From Dillenia suffruticosa (lineage: Eukaryota > Streptophyta > Magnoliopsida > Dilleniales > Dilleniaceae): a stretch of 64,000 bases of DNA. A program made the position numbers and the translations under genes. The DNA is taken from assembly GCA_033439265.1 (NCBI GenBank), contig JAVTVX010000034.1:17622501-17686500 (forward strand), written 5' to 3'. Each line of letters opens with the position of its first letter. Position 1 is the first letter of the stretch. The notes beneath the pieces are model-generated. The model was not told the origin of the DNA. It saw only the letters and a program-made list of their open reading frames with translations, and did not search any database. Shown in pieces: positions 49,348 to 63,097 of the stretch.

Positions 49348-50841
49348 TTTTTCTTTGCCCATCCTACTTAGTGGGCAAAGGCATGGTTTTTATTGTCTTG
49401 ATTCATCGAATTCATTGAGTTAAAGAAGAACACCTACCAGACAGTGAGACGATTTGGATTCAAAGCATTATTTAGGGTCAAGTAATGAAATTTGCTTTTT
49501 CACGTACCAGAACCTGGGAAAATTACACTCTAGCTCTATATTCTTAAGCAAACCACAATCAACACAACTATCTTCATATAACAAAACCTGAATCATACCA
49601 CGACAGCCGACGCCAAATAAAATTTAACGAACTCCATTAGACAAGAAAAGGCCACAATACAGAGCCCTTTACAAGTCATCGTACACTTATCACTCATCAC
49701 GACATACATAAATTTGGCCCCGACTATGATCAACCAAATCGGGTCTTAAGACCGGTGTAATACCCAGTAGGCCAACGTCCAACATGTAAATTGCGAGCCA
49801 ACTAAGCAAAAGGTACTCACATTGTGTGGACACAACTAATCTTGTATTAAAATTTGTGATTTCCCAAATTTTGGAAAAAAAATAAAGGCTAAAAGCACAC
49901 CGGGTACTATAATTAGAAATTTCTTTACAAATTACAGTATCCCGAATTATAGTTTCAATTCTCTGTGGTAACTTTCTTTTTTATACATTCCGTCACTCCG
50001 ATTGACAATATCCTAGTCAATTATGGGATTTTTAATGTAGATTATCTAGAATACAAAAGCCAATTATCAAGGATATGAATGTTAGTGACGGTTTGGGTCT
50101 GAAATTTTCAAAATTAAACGTACCAGTAGGGTTGAAACGGCGAAAATTTGACATAAGGTTCAAGGGTAACAACACTTGAACCGTGTTCGAAACCATAATG
50201 GTTTCTCCGATTCCGATCCCACTTCCTTATCGTTCCTACGAATTCAAACTATTCAATCCATTAAATAGAAAAAAAAAATAATTTTTGGTTCCTTGATGAT
50301 CTGTCAATCAGTAATTCAATGAGAGATAACATATGATTTAAAGGGAGAGATAAGAGTAAATTGGTGGTTAGAGAAATCGAAGAATGGGAGAAAGTGAGTT
50401 TTTAAACTTTTACTTCTACATTGACATCCGAATGAGAACAATGGTGAGATAGAAGGAAAAATTGAAGAAAGAGAGAGATGAGGATGGATATTTTAGTGAT
50501 GTGAGTACCACAAATTGAATTAAAAAGAGGGAGAGATAATAGGAGGAAGATTCTAGATCTAGAGCGAATAAATAAAATGGGGAATGATCGAAATCAAAGA
50601 TATGGTTTGCAGGGAAAATTGGAAGAGTGCGATTGGGTGCGAGCTTTACAATTTGAAGGTTTAGGATGAAGAAGAGGAAATCTGAAGTGAAAGAACGAGG
50701 AAGATAACATTTGTGATAATTTTTAGTAATCATTTAATGCCCTGGCATTATATTAGCATTGAGTTTGGAATATCCTTGCGTTAGAATAATAATTAATAAA
50801 TTATGTACCCTTGAAAATTAATATTTATTGTTGTTAAACAA

Positions 50842-50913
50842 GTGGCTGTAGTTTAGTGGTAAGAATTCCACGTTGTGGCCGTGGAGACCTGGGCTCGAAT
50901 CCCAGCAGCCACA
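50842..50913 (+). tRNA. tRNA-His (GTG), intact
   Basis: Identical to the copy at 41291. Confidence 0.97.
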
Positions 50914-51197
50914 GTTGAAGTGATCTGAGATTTTAAATAATGAAAATGAGAAAGCAAATCTTAATAATATAAACAATCATTGATAAATAAGGAGAGAACG
51001 ATTGGGTACAAGGTTTACAATTTGAAGATTTTGGGGGACCAATAGGTAAATTCAAGTGAAAGAATGAGGAAAAAAAGATGAGTAAAAATTTTTCCAATCG
51101 ATATTATATTAGCGTTGAGTTTGGATTATCGTTCCCTTGGGATAATAACTAATGAATTATGTACCCTTCAAAATAAATATTTATTGTTGTTATTCAA

Positions 51198-51269
51198 GTG
51201 GCTATGGTTTACATGTAAGAATTCCACGTTGTGGCCGTGGAGATCTGGGCTCGAATCCCAACAGCCACA
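51198..51269 (+). pseudogene. tRNA-His-like (GTG)
   Basis: Consensus His-like form plus GTGGCTA (G7 to A), an extra acceptor mismatch. Confidence 0.77.
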
Positions 51270-51648
51270 ATGGAAGTGATTTGAGATTTTAAATAATTAA
51301 AATGAGGATGCAATTCCTAATGATATCAAAAATCTTTGATAAATTTTAAATTTGGATTGAAGCAAATTTTCCAGATAAAATCGACATTTAGGTTCCTCTT
51401 TTCAAATTTAGCCCGACCTTAATAATATCTTGGTAAGCTTTCATTCAGTAAAACCATGGTTTTGGTCTGAGCCATAATTAGTTTTTGGCCATCTTCCCTG
51501 AAACCGAGGTCTTGCCCGAATTTTTTCCACGAATTACTTTTATGTTCTACTTAAAAGGAAGTCTGCATGAAGCTAGACCAAACTCCTGCTTATAGTTTAC
51601 CTTGTTGTACATTTTATGTTCTCTTTTTATTCATACAATAAAAGACAA

Positions 51649-51732
51649 GTCAGGATGGCCGAGTGGTCTAAGGCGCCAGACTCAAGTTCTGGTCTTCGAA
51701 AGAGGGCGTGGGTTCAAATCCCACTTCTGACA
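51649..51732 (+). tRNA. tRNA-Leu (CAA), intact
   Basis: Identical to the copy at 39740, with TTCTGAC, although its neighbours on both sides have CTCTGAC. Followed by the short spacer form. Confidence 0.96.
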
Positions 51733-53200
51733 TTTTTCTTTGCCAATCCTACTTAATGGATTCATCGAATTCGTTGAGTTAAAGAAGAACACCTACCAGA
51801 CAGTGAGACGATTTGGATTCAAAGCATTATTTAGGGTCAAGTAGTGAAATTTGCTTTTTCACGTACCAGAACCTGGGAAAATTACACTCTAGCTCTATAT
51901 TCTTAAGCAAACCACAATCAACACAACTATCTACATATAACAAAACCTGAATCATACCACGACAGCCGACGCCAAATAAAATTTAACGAACTCCATTAGA
52001 CAAGAAAAGGCCACAATACAGAGCCCTTTACAAGTCATCGTACACTTATCACTCATCACGACATACATAAATTTGGCACCGATTATGATCAACCAAATCG
52101 GGTCTTAAGACCGGTGTAATACCCAGTAGGCCAACGTCCAACATGTAAATTGCGAGCCAACTTAGCAAAAGGTACTCACATTGTGTGGATACAACTAATC
52201 TTGTATTAAAATTTGTGATTTCCCAAATTTTGGAAAAAAAATAAAGGCTAAAAGCACACCGGGTACTATAATTAGAAATTTCTTTTCAAATTACAGTATC
52301 CCGAATTATAGTTTCAATTCTCTGTGGTAACTTTCTTTTTTATACATTCCGTCACTCCCATTTACAATATCCTAGTCAATTATGGGATTTTTAATGTAGA
52401 TTATCTAGAATACAAAAGCCAATTATCAAGGATATGAATGTTAGTGACGGTTTGGGTCTGAAATTTTCAAAATTAAACGTACCAGTAGGGTTGAAACGGC
52501 GAAAATTTGACATAAGGTTCAAGGGTAACAACACTTGAACCGTGTTCGAAACCATAATGGTTTCTCCGATTCCGATCCCACTTCCTTATCGTTCCTACGA
52601 ATTCAAACTATTCAATCCATTAAATAGAAAAAAAAAATAATTTTTGGTTCCTTGATGATCTGTCAATCAGTAATTCAACGAGAGATAACATATGATTTAA
52701 AGGGAGAGATAAGAGTAAATTGGTGGTTAGAGAAATCGAAGAATGGGAGAAAGTGAGTTTTTAAACTTTTACTTCTACATTGACATCCGAATGAGAACAA
52801 TGGTGAGATAAAAGGAAAAATTGAAGAAAGAGAGAGATGAGGATGGATATTTTAGTGATGTGAGAACCACAAATTGAATTAAAAAGAGGGAGAGATAAAA
52901 GGAGGAAGATTCTAGATCTAGAGCGAATAAATAAAATGGGGAATGATCGAAATCAAAGATATGGACTGCAGGGAAAATTGGAAGAGTGCGATTGGGTGCG
53001 AGCTTTACAATTTGAAGGTTTAGGATGAAGAAGAGGAAATCTGAAGTGAAAGAACGAGGAAGATAACATTTGTGATAATTTTTAGTAATCATTTAATGCC
53101 CCGACATTATATTAGCATTGAGTTTGGAATATCCTTGCGTTAGAATAATAATTAATAAATTATGTACCCTTGAAAATTAATATTTATTGTTGTTAAACAA

Positions 53201-53272
53201 GTGGCTGTAGTTTAGTGGTAAGAATTCCACGTTGTGGCCGTGGAGACCTGGGCTCGAATCCCAGCAGCCACA
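53201..53272 (+). tRNA. tRNA-His (GTG), intact
   Basis: Identical to the copy at 41291. Confidence 0.97.
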
Positions 53273-53556
53273 GTTGAAGTGATCTGAGATTTTAAATAAT
53301 GAAAATGAGAAAGCAAATCTTAATAATATAAACAATCATTGATAAATAAGGAGAGAACGATTGGGTACAAGGTTTACAATTTGAAGATTTTGGGGGACCA
53401 ATAGGTAAATTCAAGTGAAAGAATGAGGAAAAAAAGATGAGTAAAAATTTTTCCAATCGATATTATATTAGCGTTGAGTTTGGATTATCGTTCCCTTGGG
53501 ATAATAACTAATGAATTATGTACCCTTCAAAATAAATATTTATTGTTGTTATTCAA

Positions 53557-53628
53557 GTGGCTGTGGTTTACATGTAAGAATTCCATGTTGTGGCCGTGGA
53601 GATCTGGGCTCGAATCCCAACAGCCACA
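53557..53628 (+). pseudogene. tRNA-His-like (GTG)
   Basis: Consensus His-like form except CCATG in the anticodon stem (T.G pair). Confidence 0.78.
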
Positions 53629-54007
53629 ATGGAAGTGATTTGAGATTTTAAATAATTAAAATGAGGATGCAATTCCTAATGATATCAAAAATCTTTGATA
53701 AATTTTAAATTTGGATTGAAGCAAATTTTCCAGATAAAATCGACATTTAGGTTCCTCTTTTCAAATTTAGCCCGACCTAAATAATATATTGGTAAGCTTT
53801 CATTCAGTAAAACCATGGTTTTGGTCTGAGCCATAATTAGTTTTTGGCCATCTTCCCTGAAACCGAGGTCTTGCCCGAATTTTTTCCACGAATTACTTTT
53901 ATGTTCTACTTAAAAGGAAGTCTGCATGAAGCTAGACCAAACTCCTGCTTATAGTTTACCTTGTTGTATATTTTATGTTCTCTTTTTATTCATACAACAA
54001 AAGACAA

Positions 54008-54091
54008 GTCAGGATGGCCGAGTGGTCTAAGGCGCCAGACTCAAGTTCTGGTCTTCGAAAGAGGGCGTGGGTTCAAATCCCACCTCTGACA
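54008..54091 (+). tRNA. tRNA-Leu (CAA), acceptor variant
   Basis: CTCTGAC form (A7xC66); otherwise intact. Confidence 0.92.
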
Positions 54092-55585
54092 TTTTTCTTT
54101 GCCCATCCTACTTAGTGGGCAAAGGCATGTTTTTTATTGTCTTGATTCATCGAATTCGTTGAGTTAAAGAAGAACACCTACCAGACAGTGAGACGATTTG
54201 GATTCAAAGCATTATTTAGGGTCAAGTAGTGAAATTTGCTTTTTCACGTACCAGAACCTGGGAAAATTACACTCTAGCTCTATATTCTTAAGCAAACCAC
54301 AATCAACACAACTATCTACATATAACAAAACCTGAATCATACCACGACAGCCGACGCCAAATAAAATTTAACGAACTCCATTAGACAAGAAAAGGCCACA
54401 ATACAGAGCCCTTTACAAGTCATCGTACACTTATCACTCATCACGACATACATAAATTTGGCCCCGATTATGATCAACCAAATCGGGTCTTAAGACCGGT
54501 GTAATACCCAGTAGGCCAACGTCCAACATGTAAATTGCGAGCCAACTTAGCAAAAGGTACTCACATTGTGTGGACACAACTAATCTTGTATTAAAATTTG
54601 TGATTTCCCAAATTTTGGAAAAAAAATAAAGGCTAAAAGCACACCGGGTACTATAATTAGAAATTTCTTTTCAAATTACAGTATCCCGAATTATAGTTTC
54701 AATTCTCTGTGGTAACTTTCTTTTTTATACATTCCGTCACTCCCATTTACAATATCCTAGTCAATTATGGGATTTTTAATGTAGATTATCTAGAATACAA
54801 AAGCCAATTATCAAGGATATGAATGTTAGTGACGGTTTGGGTCTGAAATTTTCAAAATTAAACGTACCAGTAGGGTTGAAACGGCGAAAATTTGACATAA
54901 GGTTCAAGGGTGACAACACTTGAACCGTGTTCGAAACCATAATGGTTTCTCCGATACCGATCCCACTTCCTTATCGTTCCTACGAATTCAAACTATTCAA
55001 TCCATTAAATAGAAAAAAAAAATAATTTTTGGTTCCTTGATGATCTGTCAATCAGTAATTCAATGAGAGATAACATATGATTTAAAGGGAGAGATAAGAG
55101 TAAATTGGTGGTTAGAGAAATCGAAGAATGGGAGAAAGTGAGTTTTTAAACTTTTACTTCTACATTGACATCCGAATGAGAACAATGGTGAGATAGAAGG
55201 AAAAATTGAAGAAAGAGAGAGATGAGGATGGATATTTTAGTGATGTGAGAACCACAAATTGAATTAAAAAGAGGGAGAGATAAAAGGAGGAAGATTCTAG
55301 ATCTAGAGCGAATAAATAAAATGGGGAATGATCGAAATCAAAGATATGGACTGCAGGGAAAATTGGAAGAGTGCGATTGGGTGCGAGCTTTACAATTTGA
55401 AGGTTTAGGATGAAGAAGAGGAAATCTGAAGTGAAAGAACGAGGAAGATAACATTTGTGATAATTTTTAGTAATCATTTAATGCCCCGACATTATATTAG
55501 CATTGAGTTTGGAATATCCTTGCGTTAGAATAATAATTAATAAATTATGTACCCTTGAAAATTAATATTTATTGTTGTTAAACAA

Positions 55586-55657
55586 GTGGCTGTAGTTTAG
55601 TGGTAAGAATTCCACGTTGTGGCCGTGGAGACCTGGGCTCGAATCCCAGCAGCCACA
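55586..55657 (+). tRNA. tRNA-His (GTG), intact
   Basis: Identical to the copy at 41291. Its unit shares the marker TTTAAATATCGAAAATG with the next unit only, a sign of a very recent duplication. Confidence 0.97.
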
Positions 55658-55941
55658 GTTGAAGTGATCTGAGATTTTAAATATCGAAAATGAGAAAGCA
55701 AATCTTAATAATATAAACAATCATTGATAAATAAGGAGAGAACGATTGGGTACAAGCTTTACAATTTGAAGATTTTGGGGGACCAATAGGTAAATTCAAG
55801 TGAAAGAATGAGGAAAAAAAGATGAGTAAAAATTTTTCCAATCGATATTATATTAGCGTTGAGTTTGGATTATCGTTCCCTTGGGATAATAACTAATGAA
55901 TTATGTACCCTTCAAAATAAATATTTATTGTTGTTATTCAA

Positions 55942-56013
55942 GTGGCTGTGGTTTACATGTAAGAATTCCACGTTGTGGCCGTGGAGATCTGGGCTCGAAT
56001 CCCAACAGCCACA
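55942..56013 (+). pseudogene. tRNA-His-like (GTG), consensus form
   Basis: Same sequence as at 48813. Confidence 0.78.
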
Positions 56014-56392
56014 ATGGAAGTGATTTGAGATTTTAAATAATTAAAATGAGGATGCAATTCCTAATGATATCAAAAATCTTTGATAAATTTTAAATTTGGA
56101 TTGAAGCAAATTTTCCAGATAAAATCGACATTTAGGTTCCTCTTTTCAAATTTAGCCCGACCTTAATAATATCTTGGTAAGCTTTCATTCAGTAAAACCA
56201 TGGTTTTGGTCTGAGCCATAATTAGTTTTTGGCCATCTTCCCTGAAACCGAGGTCTTGCCCGAATTTTTTCCACGAATTACTTTTATGTTCTACTTAAAA
56301 GGAAGTCTGCATGAAGCTAGACCAAACTCCTGCTTATAGTTTACCTTGTTGTATATTTTATGTTCTCTTTTTATTCATACAACAAAAGACAA

Positions 56393-56476
56393 GTCAGGAT
56401 GGCCGAGTGGTCTAAGGCGCCAGACTCAAGTTCTGGTCTTCGAAAGAGGGCGTGGGTTCAAATCCCACCTCTGACA
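56393..56476 (+). tRNA. tRNA-Leu (CAA), acceptor variant
   Basis: CTCTGAC form (A7xC66); otherwise intact. Confidence 0.92.
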
Positions 56477-57970
56477 TTTTTCTTTGCCCATCCTACTTAG
56501 TGGGCAAAGGCATGTTTTTTATTGTCTTGATTCATCGAATTCGTTGAGTTAAAGAAGAACACCTACCAGACAGTGAGACGATTTGGATTCAAAGCATTAT
56601 TTAGGGTCAAGTAGTGAAATTTGCTTTTTCACGTACCAGAACCTGGGAAAATTACACTCTAGCTCTATATTCTTAAGCAAACCACAATCAACACAACTAT
56701 CTACATATAACAAAACCTGAATCATACCACGACAGCCGACGCCAAATAAAATTTAACGAACTCCATTAGACAAGAAAAGGCCACAATACAGAGCCCTTTA
56801 CAAGTCATCGTACACTTATCACTCATCACGACATACATAAATTTGGCCCCGATTATGATCAACCAAATCGGGTCTTAAGACCGGTGTAATACCCAGTAGG
56901 CCAACGTCCAACATGTAAATTGCGAGCCAACTTAGCAAAAGGTACTCACATTGTGTGGACACAACTAATCTTGTATTAAAATTTGTGATTTCCCAAATTT
57001 TGGAAAAAAAATAAAGGCTAAAAGCACACCGGGTACTATAATTAGAAATTTCTTTTCAAATTACAGTATCCCGAATTATAGTTTCAATTCTCTGTGGTAA
57101 CTTTCTTTTTTATACATTCCGTCACTCCCATTTACAATATCCTAGTCAATTATGGGATTTTTAATGTAGATTATCTAGAATACAAAAGCCAATTATCAAG
57201 GATATGAATGTTAGTGACGGTTTGGGTCTGAAATTTTCAAAATTAAACGTACCAGTAGGGTTGAAACGGCGAAAATTTGACATAAGGTTCAAGGGTGACA
57301 ACACTTGAACCGTGTTCGAAACCATAATGGTTTCTCCGATACCGATCCCACTTCCTTATCGTTCCTACGAATTCAAACTATTCAATCCATTAAATAGAAA
57401 AAAAAAATAATTTTTGGTTCCTTGATGATCTGTCAATCAGTAATTCAATGAGAGATAACATATGATTTAAAGGGAGAGATAAGAGTAAATTGGTGGTTAG
57501 AGAAATCGAAGAATGGGAGAAAGTGAGTTTTTAAACTTTTACTTCTACATTGACATCCGAATGAGAACAATGGTGAGATAGAAGGAAAAATTGAAGAAAG
57601 AGAGAGATGAGGATGGATATTTTAGTGATGTGAGAACCACAAATTGAATTAAAAAGAGGGAGAGATAAAAGGAGGAAGATTCTAGATCTAGAGCGAATAA
57701 ATAAAATGGGGAATGATCGAAATCAAAGATATGGACTGCAGGGAAAATTGGAAGAGTGCGATTGGGTGCGAGCTTTACAATTTGAAGGTTTAGGATGAAG
57801 AAGAGGAAATCTGAAGTGAAAGAACGAGGAAGATAACATTTGTGATAATTTTTAGTAATCATTTAATGCCCCGACATTATATTAGCATTGAGTTTGGAAT
57901 ATCCTTGCGTTAGAATAATAATTAATAAATTATGTACCCTTGAAAATTAATATTTATTGTTGTTAAACAA

Positions 57971-58042
57971 GTGGCTGTAGTTTAGTGGTAAGAATTCCAC
58001 GTTGTGGCCGTGGAGACCTGGGCTCGAATCCCAGCAGCCACA
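57971..58042 (+). tRNA. tRNA-His (GTG), intact
   Basis: Identical to the copy at 41291. Confidence 0.97.
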
Positions 58043-58326
58043 GTTGAAGTGATCTGAGATTTTAAATATCGAAAATGAGAAAGCAAATCTTAATAATATA
58101 AACAATCATTGATAAATAAGGAGAGAACGATTGGGTACAAGCTTTACAATTTGAAGATTTTGGGGGACCAATAGGTAAATTCAAGTGAAAGAATGAGGAA
58201 AAAAAGATGAGTAAAAATTTTTCCAATCGATATTATATTAGCGTTGAGTTTGGATTATCGTTCCCTTGGGATAATAACTAATGAATTATGTACCCTTCAA
58301 AATAAATATTTATTGTTGTTATTCAA

Positions 58327-58398
58327 GTGGCTGTGGTTTACATGTAAGAATTCCACGTTGTGGCCGTGGAGATCTGGGCTCGAATCCCAACAGCCACA
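58327..58398 (+). pseudogene. tRNA-His-like (GTG), consensus form
   Basis: Same sequence as at 48813. Confidence 0.78.
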
Positions 58399-58777
58399 AT
58401 GGAAGTGATTTGAGATTTTAAATAATTAAAATGAGGATGCAATTCCTAATGATATCAAAAATCTTTGATAAATTTTAAATTTGGATTGAAGCAAATTTTC
58501 CAGATAAAATCGACATTTAGGTTCCTCTTTTCAAATTTAGCCCGACCTTAATAATATCTTGGTAAGCTTTCATTCAGTAAAACCATGGTTTTGGTCTGAG
58601 CCATAATTAGTTTTTGGCCATCTTCCCTGAAACCGAGGTCTTGCCCGAATTTTTTCCACGAATTACTTTTATGTTCTACTTAAAAGGAAGTCTGCATGAA
58701 GCTAAACCAAACTCCTGCTTATAGTTTACCTTGTTGTATATTTTATGTTCTCTTTTTATTCATACAATAAAAGACAA

Positions 58778-58861
58778 GTCAGGATGGCCGAGTGGTCTAA
58801 GGCGCCAGACTCAAGTTCTGGTCTTCGAAAGAGGGCGTGGGTTCAAATCCCACCTCTGACA
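58778..58861 (+). tRNA. tRNA-Leu (CAA), acceptor variant
   Basis: CTCTGAC form (A7xC66); otherwise intact. Confidence 0.92.
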
Positions 58862-60355
58862 TTTTTCTTTGCCCATCCTACTTAGTGGGCAAAGGCATGG
58901 TTTTTATTGTCTTGATTCATCGAATTCGTTGTGTTAAAGAAGAACACCTACCAGACAGTGAGACGATTTGGATTCAAAGCATTATTTAGGGTCAAGTAGT
59001 GAAATTTGCTTTTTCACGTACCAGAACCTGGGAAAATTACACTCTAGCTCTATATTCTTAAGCAAACCACAATCAACACAACTATCTACATATAACAAAA
59101 CCTGAATCATACCACGACAGCCGACGCCAAATAAAATTTAACGAACTCCATTAGACAAGAAAAGGCCACAATACAGAGCCCTTTACAAGTCATCGTACAC
59201 TTATCACTCATCACGACATACATAAATTTGGCCCCGATTATGATCAACCAAATCGGGTCTTAAGACCGGTGTAATACCCAGTAGGCCAACGTCCAACATG
59301 TAAATTGCGAGCCAACTTAGCAAAAGGTACTCACATTGTGTGGACACAACTAATCTTGTATTAAAATTTGTGATTTCCCAAATTTTGGAAAAAAAATAAA
59401 GGCTAAAAGCACACCGGGTACTATAATTAGAAATTTCTTTTCAAATTACAGTATCCCGAATTATAGTTTCAATTCTCTGTGGTAACTTTCTTTTTTATAC
59501 ATTCCGTCACTCCCATTTACAATATCCTAGTCAATTATGGGATTTTTAATGTAGATTATCTAGAATACAAAAGCCAATTATCAAGGATATGAATGTTAGT
59601 GACGGTTTGGGTCTGAAATTTTCAAAATTAAACGTACCAGTAGGGTTGAAACGGCGAAAATTTGACATAAGGTTCAAGGGTGACAACACTTGAACCGTGT
59701 TCGAAACCATAATGGTTTCTCCGATACCGATCCCACTTCCTTATCGTTCCTACGAATTCAAACTATTCAATCCATTAAATAGAAAAAAAAAATAATTTTT
59801 GGTTCCTTGATGATCTGTCAATCAGTAATTCAATGAGAGATAACATATGATTTAAAGGGAGAGATAAGAGTAAATTGGTGGTTAGAGAAATCGAAGAATG
59901 GGAGAAAGTGAGTTTTTAAACTTTTACTTCTACATTGACATCCGAATGAGAACAATGGTGAGATAGAAGGAAAAATTGAAGAAAGAGAGAGATGAGGATG
60001 GATATTTTAGTGATGTGAGAACCACAAATTGAATTAAAAAGAGGGAGAGATAAAAGGAGGAAGATTCTAGATCTAGAGCGAATAAATAAAATGGGGAATG
60101 ATCGAAATCAAAGATATGGACTGCAGGGAAAATTGGAAGAGTGCGATTGGGTGCGAGCTTTACAATTTGAAGGTTTAGGATGAAGAAGAGGAAATCTGAA
60201 GTGAAAGAACGAGGAAGATAACATTTGTGATAATTTTTAGTAATCATTTAATGCCCCGACATTATATTAGCATTGAGTTTGGAATATCCTTGCGTTAGAA
60301 TAATAATTAATAAATTATGTACCCTCGAAAATTAATATTTATTGTTGTTAAACAA

Positions 60356-60427
60356 GTGGCTGTAGTTTAGTGGTAAGAATTCCACGTTGTGGCCGTGGAG
60401 ACCTGGGCTCGAATCCCAGCAGCCACA
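60356..60427 (+). tRNA. tRNA-His (GTG), intact
   Basis: Identical to the copy at 41291. Unit marker ACCCTCGAAAATT shared with the last unit. Confidence 0.97.
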
Positions 60428-60711
60428 GTTGAAGTGATCTGAGATTTTAAATAATGAAAATGAGAAAGCAAATCTTAATAATATAAACAATCATTGATAA
60501 ATAAGGAGAGAACGATTGGGTACAAGCTTTACAATTTGAAGAATTTGGGGGACCAATAGGTAAATTCAAGTGAAAGAATGAGGAAAAAAAGATGAGTAAA
60601 AATTTTTCCAATCGATATTATATTAGCGTTGAGTTTGGATTATCGTTCCCTTGGGATAATAACTAATGAATTATGTACCCTTCAAAATAAATATTTATTG
60701 TTGTTATTCAA

Positions 60712-60783
60712 GTGGCTGTGGTTTACATGTAAGAATTCCACGTTGTGGCCGTGGAGATCTGGACTCGAATCCCAACAACCACA
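60712..60783 (+). pseudogene. tRNA-His-like (GTG)
   Basis: His-like form with two more changes: CTGGA in the T stem (A53xC61) and CAACCAC acceptor. Confidence 0.77.
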
Positions 60784-61162
60784 ATGGAAGTGATTTGAGA
60801 TTTTAAATAATTAAAATGAGGATGCAATTCCTAATGATATCAAAAATCTTTGATAAATTTTAAATTTGGATTGAAGCAAATTTTCCAGATAAAATCGACA
60901 TTTAGGTTCCTCTTTTCAAATTTAGCCCGACCTTAATAATATCTTGGTAAGCTTTCATTCAGTAAAACCATGGTTTTGGTCTGAGCCATAATTAGTTTTT
61001 GGCCATCTTCCCTGAAACCGAGGTCTTGCCCGAATTTTTTCCACGAATTACTTTTATGTTCTACTTAAAAGGAAGTCTGCATGAAGCTAGACCAAACTCC
61101 TGCTTATAGTTTACCTTGTTGTATATTTTATGTTCTCTTTTTATTCATACAATAAAAGACAA

Positions 61163-61246
61163 GTCAGGATGGCCGAGTGGTCTAAGGCGCCAGACTCAAG
61201 TTCTGGTCTTCGAAAGAGGGCGTGGGTTCAAATCCCACCTCTGACA
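61163..61246 (+). tRNA. tRNA-Leu (CAA), acceptor variant
   Basis: CTCTGAC form (A7xC66); otherwise intact. Confidence 0.92.
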
Positions 61247-62741
61247 TTTTTCTTTGCCCATCCTACTTAGTGGGCAAAGGCATGGTTTTTATTGTCTTGA
61301 TTCATCGAATTCGTTGAGTTAAAGAAGAACACCTACCAGACAGTGAGACGATTTGGATTCAAAGCATTATTTAGGGTCAAGTAGTGAAATTTGCTTTTTC
61401 ACGTACCAGAACCTGGGAAAATTACACTCTAGCTCTATATTCTTAAGCAAACCACAATCAACACAACTATCTACATATAACAAAACCTGAATCATACCAC
61501 GACAGCCGACGCCAAATAAAATTTAACGAACTCCATTAGACAAGAAAAGGCCACAATACAGAGCCCTTTACAAGTCATCGTACACTTATCACTCATCACG
61601 ACATACATAAATTTGGCCCCGATTATGATCAACCAAATCGGGTCTTAAGACCGGTGTAATACCCAGTAGGCCAACGTCCAACATGTAAATTGCGAGCCAA
61701 CTTAGCAAAAGGTACTCACATTGTGTGGACACAACTAATCTTGTATTAAAATTTGTGATTTCCCAAATTTTGGAAAAAAAAATAAAGGCTAAAAGCACAC
61801 CGGGTACTATAATTAGAAATTTCTTTTCAAATTACAGTATCCCGAATTATAGTTTCAATTCTCTGTGGTAGCTTTCTTTTTTATACATTCCGTCACTCCC
61901 ATTTACAATATCCTAGTCAATTATGGGATTTTTAATGTAGATTATCTAGAATACAAAAGCCAATTATCAAGGATATGAATGTTAGTGACGGTTTGGGTCT
62001 GAAATTTTCAAAATTAAACGTACCAGTAGGGTTGAAACGGCGAAAATTTGACATAAGGTTCAAGGGTGACAACACTTGAACCGTGTTCGAAACCATAATG
62101 GTTTCTCCGATACCGATCCCACTTCCTTATCGTTCCTACGAATTCAAACTATTCAATCCATTAAATAGAAAAAAAAAATAATTTTTGGTTCCTTGATGAT
62201 CTGTCAATCAGTAATTCAATGAGAGATAACATATGATTTAAAGGGAGAGATAAGAGTAAATTGGTGGTTAGAGAAATCGAAGAATGGGAGAAAGTGAGTT
62301 TTTAAACTTTTACTTCTACATTGACATCCGAATGAGAACAATGGTGAGATAGAAGGAAAAATTGAAGAAAGAGAGAGATGAGGATGGATATTTTAGTGAT
62401 GTGAGAACCACAAATTGAATTAAAAAGAGGGAGAGATAAAAGGAGGAAGATTCTAGATCTAGAGCGAATAAATAAAATGGGGAATGATCGAAATCAAAGA
62501 TATGGACTGCAGGGAAAATTGGAAGAGTGCGATTGGGTGCGAGCTTTACAATTTGAAGGTTTAGGATGAAGAAGAGGAAATCTGAAGTGAAAGAACGAGG
62601 AAGATAACATTTGTGATAATTTTTAGTAATCATTTAATGCCCCGACATTATATTAGCATTGAGTTTGGAATATCCTTGCGTTAGAATAATAATTAATAAA
62701 TTATGTACCCTCGAAAATTAATATTTATTGTTGTTAAACAA

Positions 62742-62813
62742 GTGGCTGTAGTTTAGTGGTAAGAATTCCACGTTGTGGCCGTGGAGACCTGGGCTCGAAT
62801 CCCAGCAGCCACA
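62742..62813 (+). tRNA. tRNA-His (GTG), intact
   Basis: Identical to the copy at 41291; last His copy in the window. Confidence 0.97.
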
Positions 62814-63097
62814 GTTGAAGTGATCTGAGATTTTAAATAATGAAAATGAGAAAGCAAATCTTAATAATATAAACAATCATTGATAAATAAGGAGAGAACG
62901 ATTGGGTACAAGCTTTACAATTTGAAGAATTTGGGGGACCAATAGGTAAATTCAAGTGAAAGAATGAGGAAAAAAAGATGAGTAAAAATTTTTCCAATCG
63001 ATATTATATTAGCGTTGAGTTTGGATTATCGTTCCCTTGGGATAATAACTAATGAATTATGTACCCTTCAAAATAAATATTTATTGTTGTTATTCAA

